From JAHRAH01 sp051009015 (GTDB lineage Bacteria > Pseudomonadota > Gammaproteobacteria > Tethybacterales > Persebacteraceae), in assembly GCA_051009015.1 (NCBI GenBank), contig JBPCWZ010000028.1, positions 1 through 27,050 on the forward strand: a stretch of DNA of 27,050 bases, read 5' to 3'. Positions 1 to 12,700 of the stretch are shown in pieces. Numbering within the stretch: the stretch's first letter is position 1; every line of letters starts with the position of its first letter. Position numbers and translations under genes: made by a program. The notes beneath the pieces are model-generated. The model was not told the DNA's origin. It ran no database searches and worked only from the letters and a program-made list of their open reading frames with translations.

Positions 1-642
1 ATTATCCTTATCGGCAACGGGGCGGATGTTAATGCAAAAACAAAAGAAGATTGGACGCCCCTGCATTTTGCGGCGGTGCAGGGTGAGACCGATATCGCCC
101 TCTTCCTCGTCAAAGCGGGGGCGGATATCGGCGCGAAAAATGACGGCGATTGGACGCCCCTGCATCTTGCGACAATGGCAGGGCGAACCGCAACCCTGTT
201 CTCCCTCATCAAAGCGGGGGGCGATAGTTATGCCAAAAGTCAAAACGGGCGGACGCTTTTGTATCTTGCGGTGATGCTGGGCGAGACCGAAGTCGTCCTC
301 GCTCTTGTCAAAGCGGGCGCGGATATTGAAGCAAAAGACGAAAAAGGATGGTCGTCCATGCATACCGCGGCAAACTTCGGCAAAACCGAAACCGCCCTCG
401 CTCTTGTCAAAGCGGGCGCGGACATTGACGCAAAAACCAACAACGGCGAAACGCCCCTGCACATCGCGGCATGGCAGGGGCAAACCGAAACCGCCCTCGC
501 CCTGATAGAAGCCGGGGCGGATGCCGATGCCAAACGAAAAGACGGCATAACCCCCCTGCGTCTGGCTATCATCACCATGCATCTGGAAACCGCCGCCGCC
601 CTGATGGAAAGCGGCATAAAAAGATATCTGGCAAAACCATAA
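1..642 (+). CDS. Ankyrin-repeat protein, 5'-truncated by window edge
   Basis: The reading frame is open from the first base to the TAA at 640-642, giving 213 residues of a protein whose start lies outside the window. It consists of about six tandem 33-residue ankyrin repeats with the pattern GADIDAK-x4-G-x-TPLHIAA-x2-G-x-TETALALIxA. The best matches to consensus lie at both the beginning and the end of the visible part, and the last repeat decays into a short tail (SGIKRYLAKP). The repeats are also similar at DNA level, for example in the segments around 300-320 and 396-416. Ankyrin repeats make protein-protein contacts. No enzymatic or membrane segment is visible here, so the biological partner is unknown. 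The ATG at 76 is internal and should not be used as the start. Codon use is C/A-rich on the coding strand, unlike the G/T-rich gene downstream. Identification of the family is certain; function is not. Confidence 0.93.
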   Translation: MILIGNGADVNAKTKEDWTPLHFAAVQGETDIALFLVKAGADIGAKNDGDWTPLHLATMAGRTATLFSLIKAGGDSYAKSQNGRTLLYLAVMLGETEVVLALVKAGADIEAKDEKGWSSMHTAANFGKTETALALVKAGADIDAKTNNGETPLHIAAWQGQTETALALIEAGADADAKRKDGITPLRLAIITMHLETAAALMESGIKRYLAKP

Positions 643-678
643 CCGGAATGTCTTATGCCAATTTGGCAGTTGTTCGTG

Positions 679-700
679 ATTCTATATGACAAAATAGAAT
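679..700. promoter_or_regulatory. Inverted repeat in the ankyrin/adhesin gap
   Basis: ATTCTAT (679-685) and ATAGAAT (694-700) form a perfect 7-bp inverted repeat around an 8-nt AT-rich loop. It lies 37 bases after the ankyrin gene and 60 bases before the adhesin start. It could be an operator for the adhesin gene or a weak terminator for the ankyrin gene. No clear U-tract follows, so the terminator reading is weaker. Confidence 0.3.
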
Positions 701-740
701 AATATGTTTTTGTAGATAAATGATATTTTTGATGTTTTTG

Positions 741-749
741 TGATATTAT
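741..749 (+). promoter_or_regulatory. Candidate extended -10 for the adhesin gene
   Basis: TGATATTAT matches the extended -10 form TGnTATAAT with one mismatch and lies in AT-rich DNA just before the giant gene. No convincing -35 was seen. Transcription would start near 756, which leaves almost no leader for the ATG at 760 but about 34 bases for the in-frame ATG at 790. The call rests on pattern only. Confidence 0.3.
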
Positions 750-759
750 TGGCGGGCTT

Positions 760-3700
760 ATGGGTTTCATATTGGACAAAGTGCGCTGGATGCGGTTCGC
801 CGTTGGCGCGGCGGTTGTGCTGGTTTTGGCGCTTGGCGCGGGCGGGGATGTCGCCGGGCGCGGGGATGTTTCCGGCGCGGCGGCTTCTTCGCCGGTGCGG
901 GATGTCGCCGATGGCGGGTTTTTGTATGGCGACTGGCTGCGCGGGCGGCGGGTTGCCGATTATGCGCGTTATGCCGATGACGAAATCCGGCTTTCCGCCC
1001 CGGCAAGTTTTTGGCGGCAAAACGCATCGCGCATTGGCGATGATGTCAAACTTCGCTTGCGCTCCGCTTTTTTGACGCTTGCGCCGGATGCCGCCGAAGT
1101 GCGCGATATTTTGCTGCGCTATGGCAATGGCGGCGAAGTTGATGCCGGCGAATGGCAGAAACTTCGCAGTGCGGGGTTGCGCGAGAGTTTGCATGATTTG
1201 CCTTTTGCCGTTGCCGCCGAAAGCGAGCGGCGGTTTGCCGATGAGTTGGGTTTGGCGGCGCAAAGGCGGCTGGCTTTTGTCCGCCGCGCGCGGGTGGAGT
1301 TTCAGACGCCGCTGGGCGGGCGCGAAGGGCAGTTGGGTGTTGATGCCGCCGGTGGCTTTCGCGAAAGCGAAGATGATGTTATCGGCTGGCAACTTCGGGC
1401 TTATGGCGGCGAGGGCAAAGCGGCGGGCGGCAATGCCGGATTGTTTTGGCGTTTTGTCGGCGGCGATGATTTGTTTGGCGCTAACTTGTTTGCCGATTAT
1501 GAGGAAGATAACGAAGACGGCGGCTTTTGGCGATGGTCGCTTGGCGCGGAATGGAAGTCGCGTTATGGCGAAGTGTCGGCAAACCGGTATTTGGCTTTGA
1601 CCGACGGCAAGCGGCGCAATGATGGCAGGATCGCCTATACGCGGGAGGGTTTTGACATTGACGCCCTTGTGCGCGTGCCGGGCGTGGAATGGCTTTCGGC
1701 GCGTTTGGGTTATTACAACTGGCGGGGCGAATACGGCGATGGCGATGACGATGGTTTGCGTTATGGCTTGCGCGCCGCACCGGGCGGGGGTTTGGAAGTG
1801 GAGATTAGTTATGACGCCGAAAGCGGCGATATCGGCGGCGCGTTGTCCTATTCCCGCATTCTCGGCGAAGCCGCGCCGCCCGCGCAAAGGTTGGCGACTT
1901 TTGACCCGCGCGGGCATTTCTTTGACGCCGTCCGCCGCGAATACGGACAGCGCATCAGTCGCTCGCAAGTGCAACTTTCGCAATCCGCATCGTCAATGGT
2001 GCGGGTGCAAAGCGCGCCGGTTGTTGTCGCCATTGCCGCGGATTCTTACGGCGCGGCGGTTTTGGGTTCGGGTTTGTCATTGACGGCTTCGGTGCGCATG
2101 CCGGGGTCGGTGGGGGTTGTTATGCAATCGGGAGAATATGCTTTTCCGCTGCGCATGCCCGGCGGCGGGGGAGTGAGTTTGACAACCGGCGCGGGCGTAG
2201 GGGTGCAAACTTTGTCGGCGGCGATGCGGCTGGAAAACAAACAATGGTATCTGACATTGGCACAAAGCAGCAGGGTGGAGTTTCTCGGCGGCGGGGCGAC
2301 ATTGTCAATCGGTAGCGGGCGGGGTGTTTTGCGGTTAAGTACCGGCGCGCCGATGTCGGTGTTGCTTATCAACGGCGCGGCGGTTTCGCTCTTTGGCGCG
2401 CGGCTGGCTTTTGACGCCGATGCCGGGCGGGTTTATGTTTTTGACGGGTCGGTTGCGTTTTCGTCGGCGGCTATTTCGGTGATGACGGTGTCGCTTTTGG
2501 CGGTTGATGTTTTGCCGGTGTCGCTTTTGACAAGAGTGTCGCAAACTTCCGGCATTTCGCTTTTTGATGCGGCGGGCGGCGTTTTGCCGTATCGTTATAC
2601 TTTGCTGTCGCCGCCGTCGTCGGTTTTTGTTTCAATGCATTCGGATAGCGGCATTTTGACTTATTCGCCGCCGGATAATCCGCAAACATTAACCATCATC
2701 GCCGCGGCAATGGATTCTCTGGGCGAAAGGGCGACGGCAACGGCGCAATTGACCATTGCCGACCCGCCGCCGATTGATATCGCCGCCCGTTTTTCGGTTG
2801 CGGCGATGCCGGTGGATGAGTTTGCCCTGATGCATTGGGCGGCGGTATCGGGGGGTTATGTCGCCGATGGCGGGGAATATCATTTAAGTTTGTCCGGCGA
2901 TATTCATCAAGGCGGCGGGGCGGTCAATGTCAGCATTATCGCCAATGACGACCACGCTAACACACTACCGGCAACTTTGGTTTTGACCGTCGGCTTAATA
3001 CCGGGCACGGTGCTGCTGCCGCAGTTGCCGGCAAACACGGGCGGCGCTTTGCAAAGCGCGGGGGTGCCGTATCCGGGTGATGTTGCCTTTGTCAAGATTA
3101 TTCCGCTCGGGTTGGAAGTGCGGACCGTTCCGGTATATGTCGGTACTGAGAGTCCGGCTGCGACACTTGTGGGGGTGGGTGGAAGGTTTTTTTTGAGCAA
3201 TGGTAGACGACGACCTTATCACTATGAAATAGAGGGCGATACAAGAAATCTTTACTTAAGGGAAAGCAATATTATTTGGCACTCGCCCGCATTGGCGGTG
3301 GCGGGGGTTAGAAATATTACCGCCGTTATTTACGATATTGAAGCAACATTGCGTGTGCCCTTGACGGTCAGCATCGTTTGGCGACCGATAACATTGTCCG
3401 TTTCGCACTACCGCCCTTTGATGGCGAAAAACACCGAGCAGATTGTCGCCGTTGTTACCGTAAGCGGCGGCAGACAGGCAAGTTTGGCGAGAGTGGATTT
3501 GTTGGGCGGCGGTGGTAATGTGCGCGCGCCTTATGAGCGCGGCACAATAAATTTGCATTCCGGCGATGCCGCTGGCGTGGTAACCGTTGTTGCAGTCGCC
3601 GATGATGAAGAATCATCAACTGCGCCGGTAACGGTTTCTATTGTGGTGACGGTTTATGAACAATATGTGCTGACCGCAACGGGGCCGGTTTGGAACAATG

Positions 3701-6700
3701 TTATAACAATAACAACCGGGGAAGCCGCGGGCGCGCCGCGCGATTTGGCGGAAATAGCCGCGGATGGATCTTCATCGTTGCGCTTTATTCTCCGGGGAGG
3801 TAATTTCCCGTCTTATCTGAGATTGACAAGCGATGCTGGCAGGTCGCGCTTGCAATTGATATCACCGCCGCAGAATTCGCACACGGTAACAATGGTATTA
3901 GCAGCGCAGGAAAGTAAAGCACAATCGCCGCAGAGTATATCATTGTCGGTAACACTGGCGATCGTGCATCCGCCGCCGCTGACGATATCGGTTGTGAAGA
4001 AACCGCCGAAATATTTGATATCGGACAGGGGCAAAGGCATCGGCGGTATTTATACCGGCGGCGGCGGCTGGCTGGCTGATGGTCAGTCCGATTATCATTT
4101 TCGGGTGAATCAGATGCATATCCGCGGGGATGCGCATATTGTTAATGGTACTGCGTTTCTGGAGGCGTGGCAAGGCGTACCTGGTGTTGTGGATGTGATA
4201 ATGGATGACGATCATTCTTATACGCCCCCGGCGACAATATCTTTTACCGTCCAGTATCAATGGCCGATGCATTCTGGCTATGCCGATCTGCACAATCGCA
4301 TGGTTGATGAGAATATTCGTTTACATCATATTTCCATCACGAGCGATGTTGAATCGCAATACCTGGGATTTTTGTGGACGCATCAGGCATGGGAGCAGAA
4401 TTTTGAAGTATCGCTCATTAATTCGCGCGGGTATTTGACCGTGGATTTGACGCTGTATGATAACGCAACCCGCTATTTTCGGGCGCATGTCCAGCAGCAT
4501 GCACCCATTACGGATCCGCCGGACACTTCTTACACTGTGACCGGCGTGTTAAAAGATGCGTTGCCCGGACTCCGCCAAACCGGCATCGTGCTTTTGGCGG
4601 TTGATGTTCTTGCGCCGCCGATTAGTATTACGGTGGCAAACCGGGCTGCATCCGTGGGGCGGGGGGTGTTGTCGTCCGTTGGCGTTATATCGGTGTTGCG
4701 CGGTTATGGGGGGACAAGTGGTTTTTCTTTCAGCGTCAGTGTGCCCGATGTGGCGGATGCTTTTGTTCAGGTTAGTGATGCCGGTGTTATATCTTTGCGT
4801 TCGCCGCCATCGCGAAACGGGCTGATTACGGTTGTCGCATGGGCGGATGATGTTTCTTATGATTACACTCCTGCCGGGTCTACAACTTTGACGGTATCGG
4901 TTGCCGACCCGCCGGTATTTCTTGCTTTGATGATTCCGCCGGGGCAGTTGCGCGGAGTGAAAGTTGAGCCGATAGTGGATATCACGCTGACGCTGACGGG
5001 TTTTGCCGGCTGGCTTTCGCCGTCTGGGGAGTTGTCGGTTAGCGGCGGGCGTTTGGGGGCGGCGGTATCGTTATCGGCGGCGGCGGACGGGGCATCGCTG
5101 AGTTTTGACGGGTTGACGATTCTCATTAGCGCCGGTTTGCGCGAAGGGTTATTGACTGCGACTATTGTTGCCGATGACGATGCCGCGCATACTGCACCGG
5201 GGACTGCGTACGTAGTTATTACCATTGCGCCGCCGAATGACGAATTGCGCGTTGTTGGCACTTTGACTGCCGGTATTACGACAACCGTAACACTTGGCAA
5301 TTACGCGCCGAGTGGCGGATTTTTGCCGTATCGTTTTTCGCTTGCCGCATTGCGCGAGGATATTGCGTTTGTTACTCTTAATAATGGCAAGAGTGCGGCG
5401 GTTGTTTTTCGCGGCTCTGCGCATGCTCCCGGTGTTTTGACCGCTACGGCGGTGTTGCGCGATGACAGAAACCAGCAGGCGGAGATGCTTTTGCTTGCCG
5501 ATTTTGTTCGCGCGCCGTCCCTTAGTATTTTTGCCATTACGACAAATGCGGGGTTGGAAACCGGCGCGGAGAGTTGGGCGGTGTCGCTTTCATCTTCCGG
5601 CGGTTATGGCGCGCACACGCTGTTTTTGGCTGAGGGGCAAACGCTCTTTCGGATGACGGATAGTGTTGTTTTGGCTGTGTCATCGTCATCGCCGGTAACG
5701 GCATCGGCTACGATTTATATTGACGATGAAAACGCTTATACCTACCGCCATCTGACTATCATGCCGCTGACCGTGCTGGATCCCCTTGGCATTGCGCCGC
5801 CGCCGTTGATAACATTGAAAACCCGGGCAGGTTTGATTGTTGACGAACCGGTGGCGACTTTGTCGGCATTCGGCGGGAATGGGGGAGATGGTTATGCGTT
5901 TGGCACGGATAACGGCGGATATGTTAAGTTGGAAAACGATGCGGGCAGTGTTTTGGTTTGGCGGCTGTCGGAGGTTGACGGTTCGGCGGGCACCGTGGAA
6001 TTGACAATAAGCGCCGATGATAATTCGCAACCAAAGCGCCGGGCATTGGTAACGATGAGTTTGTTATTGGTGCATCCGACGGTATCTTTGAGCGTTGCGC
6101 GTTTGTTATCGGTTGCCGCTACCGGCGTTGTTGCGACTGCGGCGCGCGGGGTGTTTTGGGACGGATCGGGAGATGGTTATTCGCTGGTTATTACCGGCTC
6201 GGGCGGCGCATCTTTGTCGGCGCGAATTGCGGATTATTCCACACTCCTAATTGAGGGAATATCCCTTGGCGCGGCGACTGTGACTGTTTTGGGAATGGAT
6301 AATCATCCGGATTCCACACCGGCGATTGCGTCTTTTGTTTTGCGGTTGTCAAGTTTGCTGCATCTGCCGTCGCCGTTTGATGCGCCGGTGACGGTAACTA
6401 TCGGGCGCGAAGAAGTATTGACGACATTGCGCGCCGCAAACGCCATCGGCGCGCCGGTTTTTGATATTACCAATGCGCCGCCGGTTGTTTCAATAGAAGG
6501 GGAGTCGGGTGTGTTGTCGTTTTTGTCCCTGTCGCATTCGCCGGCGACGATGGTGCTGACGGCAAATGTTGCCGACAAGGCGCATTCGGTTGCCGATTTG
6601 CATCGGACGGCAGAGGCGCTTTTGACGATGGATATTGTGCCGCCGCCGGTGTCAATATTGTTTGCGCCGCCCGCCGAGATTGTAACCGGCACGATTACGG

Positions 6701-9700
6701 CGGCGATTTTGACCGCTACCGGCGGTTATGTTTCCATTGGCGGAAGTTATGCTTACGGCGCGGAGGGCGATGGTGTTTCCGTGGATGCGGGCGGCGCGGT
6801 TGTTGTGATGACCGATGCGCCGCGCACTTTGACGGCGACTTTGTTTGCCGATGACAATCATCATTACACGCCGCAGGCATCGCTTATCTTTACCATCGCC
6901 GCGCCCGACCGGCTGACGCTTTTGCCGGCAAGCATGTTTATTACAACAAGAATCGCCATTACATCGCAACTGCTCAGTTTGCACACTCGTGTTGGCGCGC
7001 CGCCGTATGTCTATGCTTTGGGCGGCGCTTTGCCATCGTATATGCGCTTTGACACGACGACAGGTGTTTTTGACATTGCCGGCAAACCGCCGGATGCGCC
7101 GGAATCGTTTTCCGTTATCGTAAGTGTGTCGGATAGCAGCGCGGTGCAAAGGCGGACGGCGGCGACAATATCGGTTGTCGTCGGTCATCCGCTGCCGCTT
7201 GCGCATGCTTTTGGCGGCGATGTTATTGTCAGTGCCGGGGAAGATGCGGCGCATTTGGTGTTTTCGGTTTTTGGCGGCGCGCTCAGTGCCGGGGCGTCAT
7301 ACAACATTTCGGCAAATGCATTGCACGGCGCGACCATTACCGATATTCGCGGCAATGATGTGCGGCTGGAAGCATTCGGGCGTTTGGGTTTGCATTCCAT
7401 CACGGCGGTTTTTAGCGCCGATGATCATCATCCGCAAACCGCGCCGCTGACGGCGTATTTGACTTTGACTGTCGATACCGGTTTTTATCTTGTCCCGCCG
7501 CTGCCGACCATTACGGCATATGCCGGGCAGAGTTTGTCGGCTGCTTTGGATTTGGCGACTATTCGCGCTTTCGGGCACGGGATGAATTTTGCCGAGGGGG
7601 ACGAGTTGTTGTTTGACGACCTGGGGGATTTTCCCCTTGAGACGGACATGCCGTTTTTGATTTTGGACGATGATGGCACGGATAACGATTATGCCGTTAT
7701 CCGTCAATTCGGCGCTGCTTTGCAAGAGTCGCGCACGGTAACGGCGAGGTTTTTGATTGAAGATTATGATTTTATTGAGGAGTATACGGTAACGGCGGTT
7801 ATTCATTATGTTGACAAACCCCTGCCGCCGGTTTCGGGCGTTATTCATTATGCCGCCGTGCGGGCGACGGCGAGCGTTGCCGGGGAGATGGCTTTGGCGA
7901 CTGTTATCGGCATTGGCGGCGCGGGCGGGCCGGACGATTATCATTATTCATTGCTGGGCGGCGATGGTTATTTGCATCTTGCCGGTGATATTTTGCGTTT
8001 GACCGGCGCGCCGCCGGGGCTGGCGGCAACGGCTAGCATTGTTGTCGCCGATGCGCTGATAGACGACAGGGCGAAAGGGACTTTGCAGGTGTCGCTGGAC
8101 TTTTTACCGGCGCCGTTTTCGCTGCGCTTGTCGCCGCCGGATGTTGCGGCGGTTATTGTTTCGGTATCGCCGCCGCGCGCGCATTTGACGATGCATGCAT
8201 TCGGCGGCATCGGCGGTTATGCGTATTCGGCTTTGTATATGCCGCAAGGTTTTGCATTGTCGGGCGCGGTGTTATGGCAAACGGCGACTTTGCAAACGGC
8301 GGCGACTGTGACATTGACTTTGCAGGCTGCCGATTCCGCCGCGCCGCCGGTTTCGGCATCGGCGCTTTGGACTGTCTATGCCAATCCTTTGCTGCCATTG
8401 TCGTCAAGTGTTTGGCTTTTGCCGGATGTTGCCGGGCATGGCGAAGTAGCGGCGACGGTGAAAGGTTTGGGCGGCGTGCCGCCGTATCGTTATGTTGGTG
8501 TTGGCGGTGCTTTGGTTGATGGCAAAAGCGGCGCGGTTCGTTTGTTTGCGTTGCTTTCGGGGACGGTGCGGATATCGGCGACGGTGCGGATAGATGATGA
8601 CAACCCGCAAACCGGCGCGATAACCGCAACTTTGGCTGCCGATGTTTTTCGCGTCCGCTCGCCTTTGCCGGCTGTGTTTTTTGGTAATGACTCCCTTGTG
8701 TCGGCGGTAGTCGGTGTTTCGCATCCCGTTGGCGGCGTGTCGGCGGTTTTGTCCGGCGGGCAAGGTTTGACCGGACGGATAATGCCGGATGGGATATTCG
8801 GCGTGTCGGCTGTTGCCAAAGGCGGCGGTGTTTATGCGTTACGCATGCATTCGGCATTGACGAGTCATGGGCGGTTTTTGGCGACTCTTGTCGCCGGGGA
8901 TGATGGCGGTGTTTATGATCCGGTGTCGGCGGTGTTTGGCATTACTGCGCGAGAGCCCATCGGCGAAGTGTTACTTATCGGCGGCGGCAACCCCGACTCT
9001 CATGCCGGTAGCGGCGATGTTTTGGCGGCGGCCGATGATGATTTGGATTTATGGACGGTGCGCGCATCTGATCCTTATTTGGAAAATGTCGGGCAGCGCG
9101 CCGCATTGTTGAATGGCACGATAATCATTGCCGGCGGCAACGACTATTCCAATGGGAGGCCGTCTCGTAATATCGTGTGGTCGGCGGACAAGGGGCATAC
9201 ATGGCAGCGTTATCGCTGGCTTCAACTAAGTGTCGGTTTTGGCATGGCGGCGCATAGTGGTGCGTTATACATTGTCAACGGCGGCGATGTTTGGCGAAGT
9301 GCGGATTCTATGGAATGGACGCAGCTGACAACGCGGGGTTTGTCGGTTGTCGCCGGGCTGCCGCTTGTTTCGCATCGCGGAAGTTTGGTTATGCCGGTGG
9401 TTGATAACCGCGACCGATACCGCGGCGCATGGACATCGGCGGATGGCATCAATTGGTCGCCGCCATCGGGCGGGCATTATGACGGCGAAGTTGCCGATAT
9501 TGCCGCCGTCCCGCACAAGAGTCGGGTGTATTTGTATTGGCGCGGCAATGCCGCTTATTTTGACAATGACACGGAGCGTTTGACAACCTGCCGCAATGCG
9601 TCTTATTTGTCAAACGGCATGCGGGGAATATCTTTTGGCGGCAGTGTGTATATTACCGGCGGCGATAGCAATAATAGCGATATTCGCGCCAATGACGGCT

Positions 9701-12700
9701 GCGGGGACGCACAATCGCAAGGCGGCATTCCGCGGCAGCGCGGGTTTTATTTTGCGATGATGCATTTGCCGTATAACACTTTGCCGGTTCCGGTGCTGCC
9801 GCCGCCGCCGCATCCCGCGCGTCCGGTTTTTGTCGCGCCGCTGACGCTGACGGCGGGTGTTTCAATAACGGCGACAACGGCGGCAAGGGTGAATGTCAGC
9901 GGCGGGCGTCCGCCGTATTTTTACAACTTTGCCGCCGCAGCGCCTTCCTATTTGCGGGTTAATCATAAGGGCGCGATAGTTGTCCGGGGCGGACCTTTGC
10001 CCTCCGATGCCGGGACAACATTAACACTTTCGGTGCGTGTTAGCGATACCAATTTGTATCCGGGTCCGACCATCGCGCCGCTGACGGTGATGATTATTGC
10101 GCCGTTCGGTTTGTCGGCAAGGGTGTTTGCCGCCGCCGGTTTGCGTTTGGCCGGCGCGGCTGCCGGGACGGTGCGCGGGGTTGGCGGTTATTTGCCGTAT
10201 TCTTATTCCGGCGGTATTTCGGTTGATGCGAAAAGCGGGGAATATGCTTTTAATCCCGCCGCCGGTTTTGTTTCCGGCGATATGCTGTCGGCGACAATTA
10301 CGGTGCGCGACCGGCTTTTGTCACCGGCGTCAATCATCATATCGGCGCGTGTCGGTTTCAGGTTGCCGGGGCGGTTTATCGGGGCAAATGTTACCTCGGA
10401 TGTGATGTTTCCAAATGACATTGCGGCGAGATTTCGCACGACTTTGACAAACGGCGCATTGACGGCATCGGTGCGGGGTGATGATGTATTTAGCGTTACC
10501 ATTGCGGGATTGGGCGGCGGGCGTTTTGAGGCGGTGGTTTATTCGCAACTGACGGCGGAAGGTTTGTTTGAAACGGAGATAGCGGTTGGCGATGGCGGCG
10601 GCAGATATGTGCCATTGACGGCAAGTGTTTATGTTCGGGCGCAAGATGCATCGCTGCAATTTACTACGCAGTTGTTGCCGCCGTTGTCGGTTTTTATTGA
10701 TGTCAATGCGCCGCTGACTATCGCCGCCGAAACAATGCCGGCGGCGTTGTTGACCGTGCGTAGTATTGGCGGTTTTGCGCCGCTTGCTTTTGCTTTGCAA
10801 CCCGGGCGCTATTTGACAATAAATAATAACGGCGTTGTTTATGCGGCAAGCGCGCCGACGGTTGCGGAAACGGCTGCCTTTACCGTTGTCGTATCGGATA
10901 GCGCCCGTTATCCGTCTTCGCGCGATGCGGTCTTTACCATTGTGGTTGGCAATGAGCCGGAGAATGTGCGCGATATTAATATATTCCTGTCGCCGCAAAC
11001 GGCGTCGGTTTTGCTTGCCAACAAACCTGTGGTTGCCGCTTCGGTTTCCATTGTCGGCGGTTATGCGCCCGATGGCGGTTATGTTTGGTCGGCATCGGTG
11101 CCGGGCGGGTCGGCTTTGGTTTCCGGCGATGTGTTGTTGTTGTCGGTTTCCGCCGCCGCGTCAATAACGGCGACTCTCATCGGCGATGATATCTATTCCG
11201 GCACTCGTCCGGCGACGGTGTTTTTGACGGCGCAGGTTTATGATGATCTGACGGCGCAGGTTGTCCCGCCGATGCGCACGGTGATATTGTTTGATATTGT
11301 CCCGCAACCGCTGGCGACAATATCGGTTTTTGGCGGCAACGGCGCATACTCCTATTCGCTGGCGACTTCGCCCGATGCATCATCCGCTTTTGTTGTCGGC
11401 GGCACGATTATCTCCCTGACGGCGACAATGTCGCTAACGGCGACGATGACATTGACGGCATTTGTTGCAGACGCGCCTTTTGCGGCGTCGGCATTGATGA
11501 CGATAATCGCCGAAAGCCCCAAACCCTTGCGGGCGAGTGTGCATTATCAAAGCGCATTGCTGCGTTCCGGTAGCATCGGCGGCACGATAAAGGCAAGCGG
11601 AGGTTTGGGCAGGTATCGCTTTACGGCGCGGGCGAATATTTCCGTTCATAACAGAAGCGGCGAGTTTCGCATGCTCGCGCCGCCGGGTTTTGCGCCGGGG
11701 GCGTTATTGTCGGCGACGGTGTTATTTACCGATGACGAGTTTGGCGTGTTTCCGAGGCGGGTTGTTTTGACCGCGCGCATTGGCGAAGATTTGCCGCTGT
11801 CGCGGCAACAATCGGCGGTGACGGTGGGCGTTAATGCCCTGCATCATCTGGGCGGTTTTGCCATGACGGCGGCGATGTCGTCTTCTTTGTCGTGGCACAT
11901 ATCGCCGCCTTCGCATTTCACGGCGACATTCGCCGGCAGCCGCACGGAAGGCGGCACTTTGTTTGTGCAATCGGCATTGAAAGGGCAGGGCGTTTGGACG
12001 GCAACGGCGGCGGCATTTGCCGGGGGTTATTTCCCGGCAACGGCATATTTCACGGCGCGGGCGAAGTTGCCGGACGGGGAGGTTTTTATTATCGGCGGCA
12101 ATGCAGGGCTCACTTCCGGAAATAAAAACACGATAGTATATGTTGCCGCATCGGATAACTTGAGCGTCTGGACGCCGGTGGCGACGATAGCGCATGTGGA
12201 TTTTCACAAAGTCGCCCATGTCAATGGCACGCTGGTTGTTTTCGGCGATGTGCATGTGCGCTCTCTCGGCGGCACTCGCAAAAGGTTGCTTTGGTCGGGC
12301 GACCGCGGGCGCACTTGGAGCAGTTATGCGCCGCCGTTTTCATGGGGTATTCGTCCCGCAATTGTCGCTCATAACGGCGCTTTGTATTTTTTTGGCGATT
12401 CCAAGGATGGCGATGACAATATCACCCGCACATGGCGCAGTGATGACATTGCCGCCGGTGCTTCGGGCTGGCATTTGCTGGAAGGAGAAGGGCAAATTCC
12501 CGAATCCACAAGCGTGGGAGCCGTTTCATACCGGGGGTCGTTGTATGTTGTCCATGCCGGATACGAAAGCACTGGCGGCACATTTGTTTTTGAAGAAGGC
12601 GTTCCCTGGCGCAAAATAAACGATACCGCCGTCAGTCGCCGCCGCGGTCGGATGGTGCAGTATGGCGAGCAGTTGTATCTTTTTTACGGAAGAGAAATAT

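Noticed and set aside
76..642. ATG 76 as the start of the ankyrin gene
   Set aside because: The frame upstream is open to the window edge and already encodes ankyrin-repeat sequence (GADVNAK...TPLHFAA).
682..1983. Long minus-strand open frame of 433 codons under the adhesin start
   Set aside because: It is antisense to the signal peptide and barrel region, its translation is arginine/alanine/proline-rich without a domain, and such shadows are common opposite GC-biased coding DNA.
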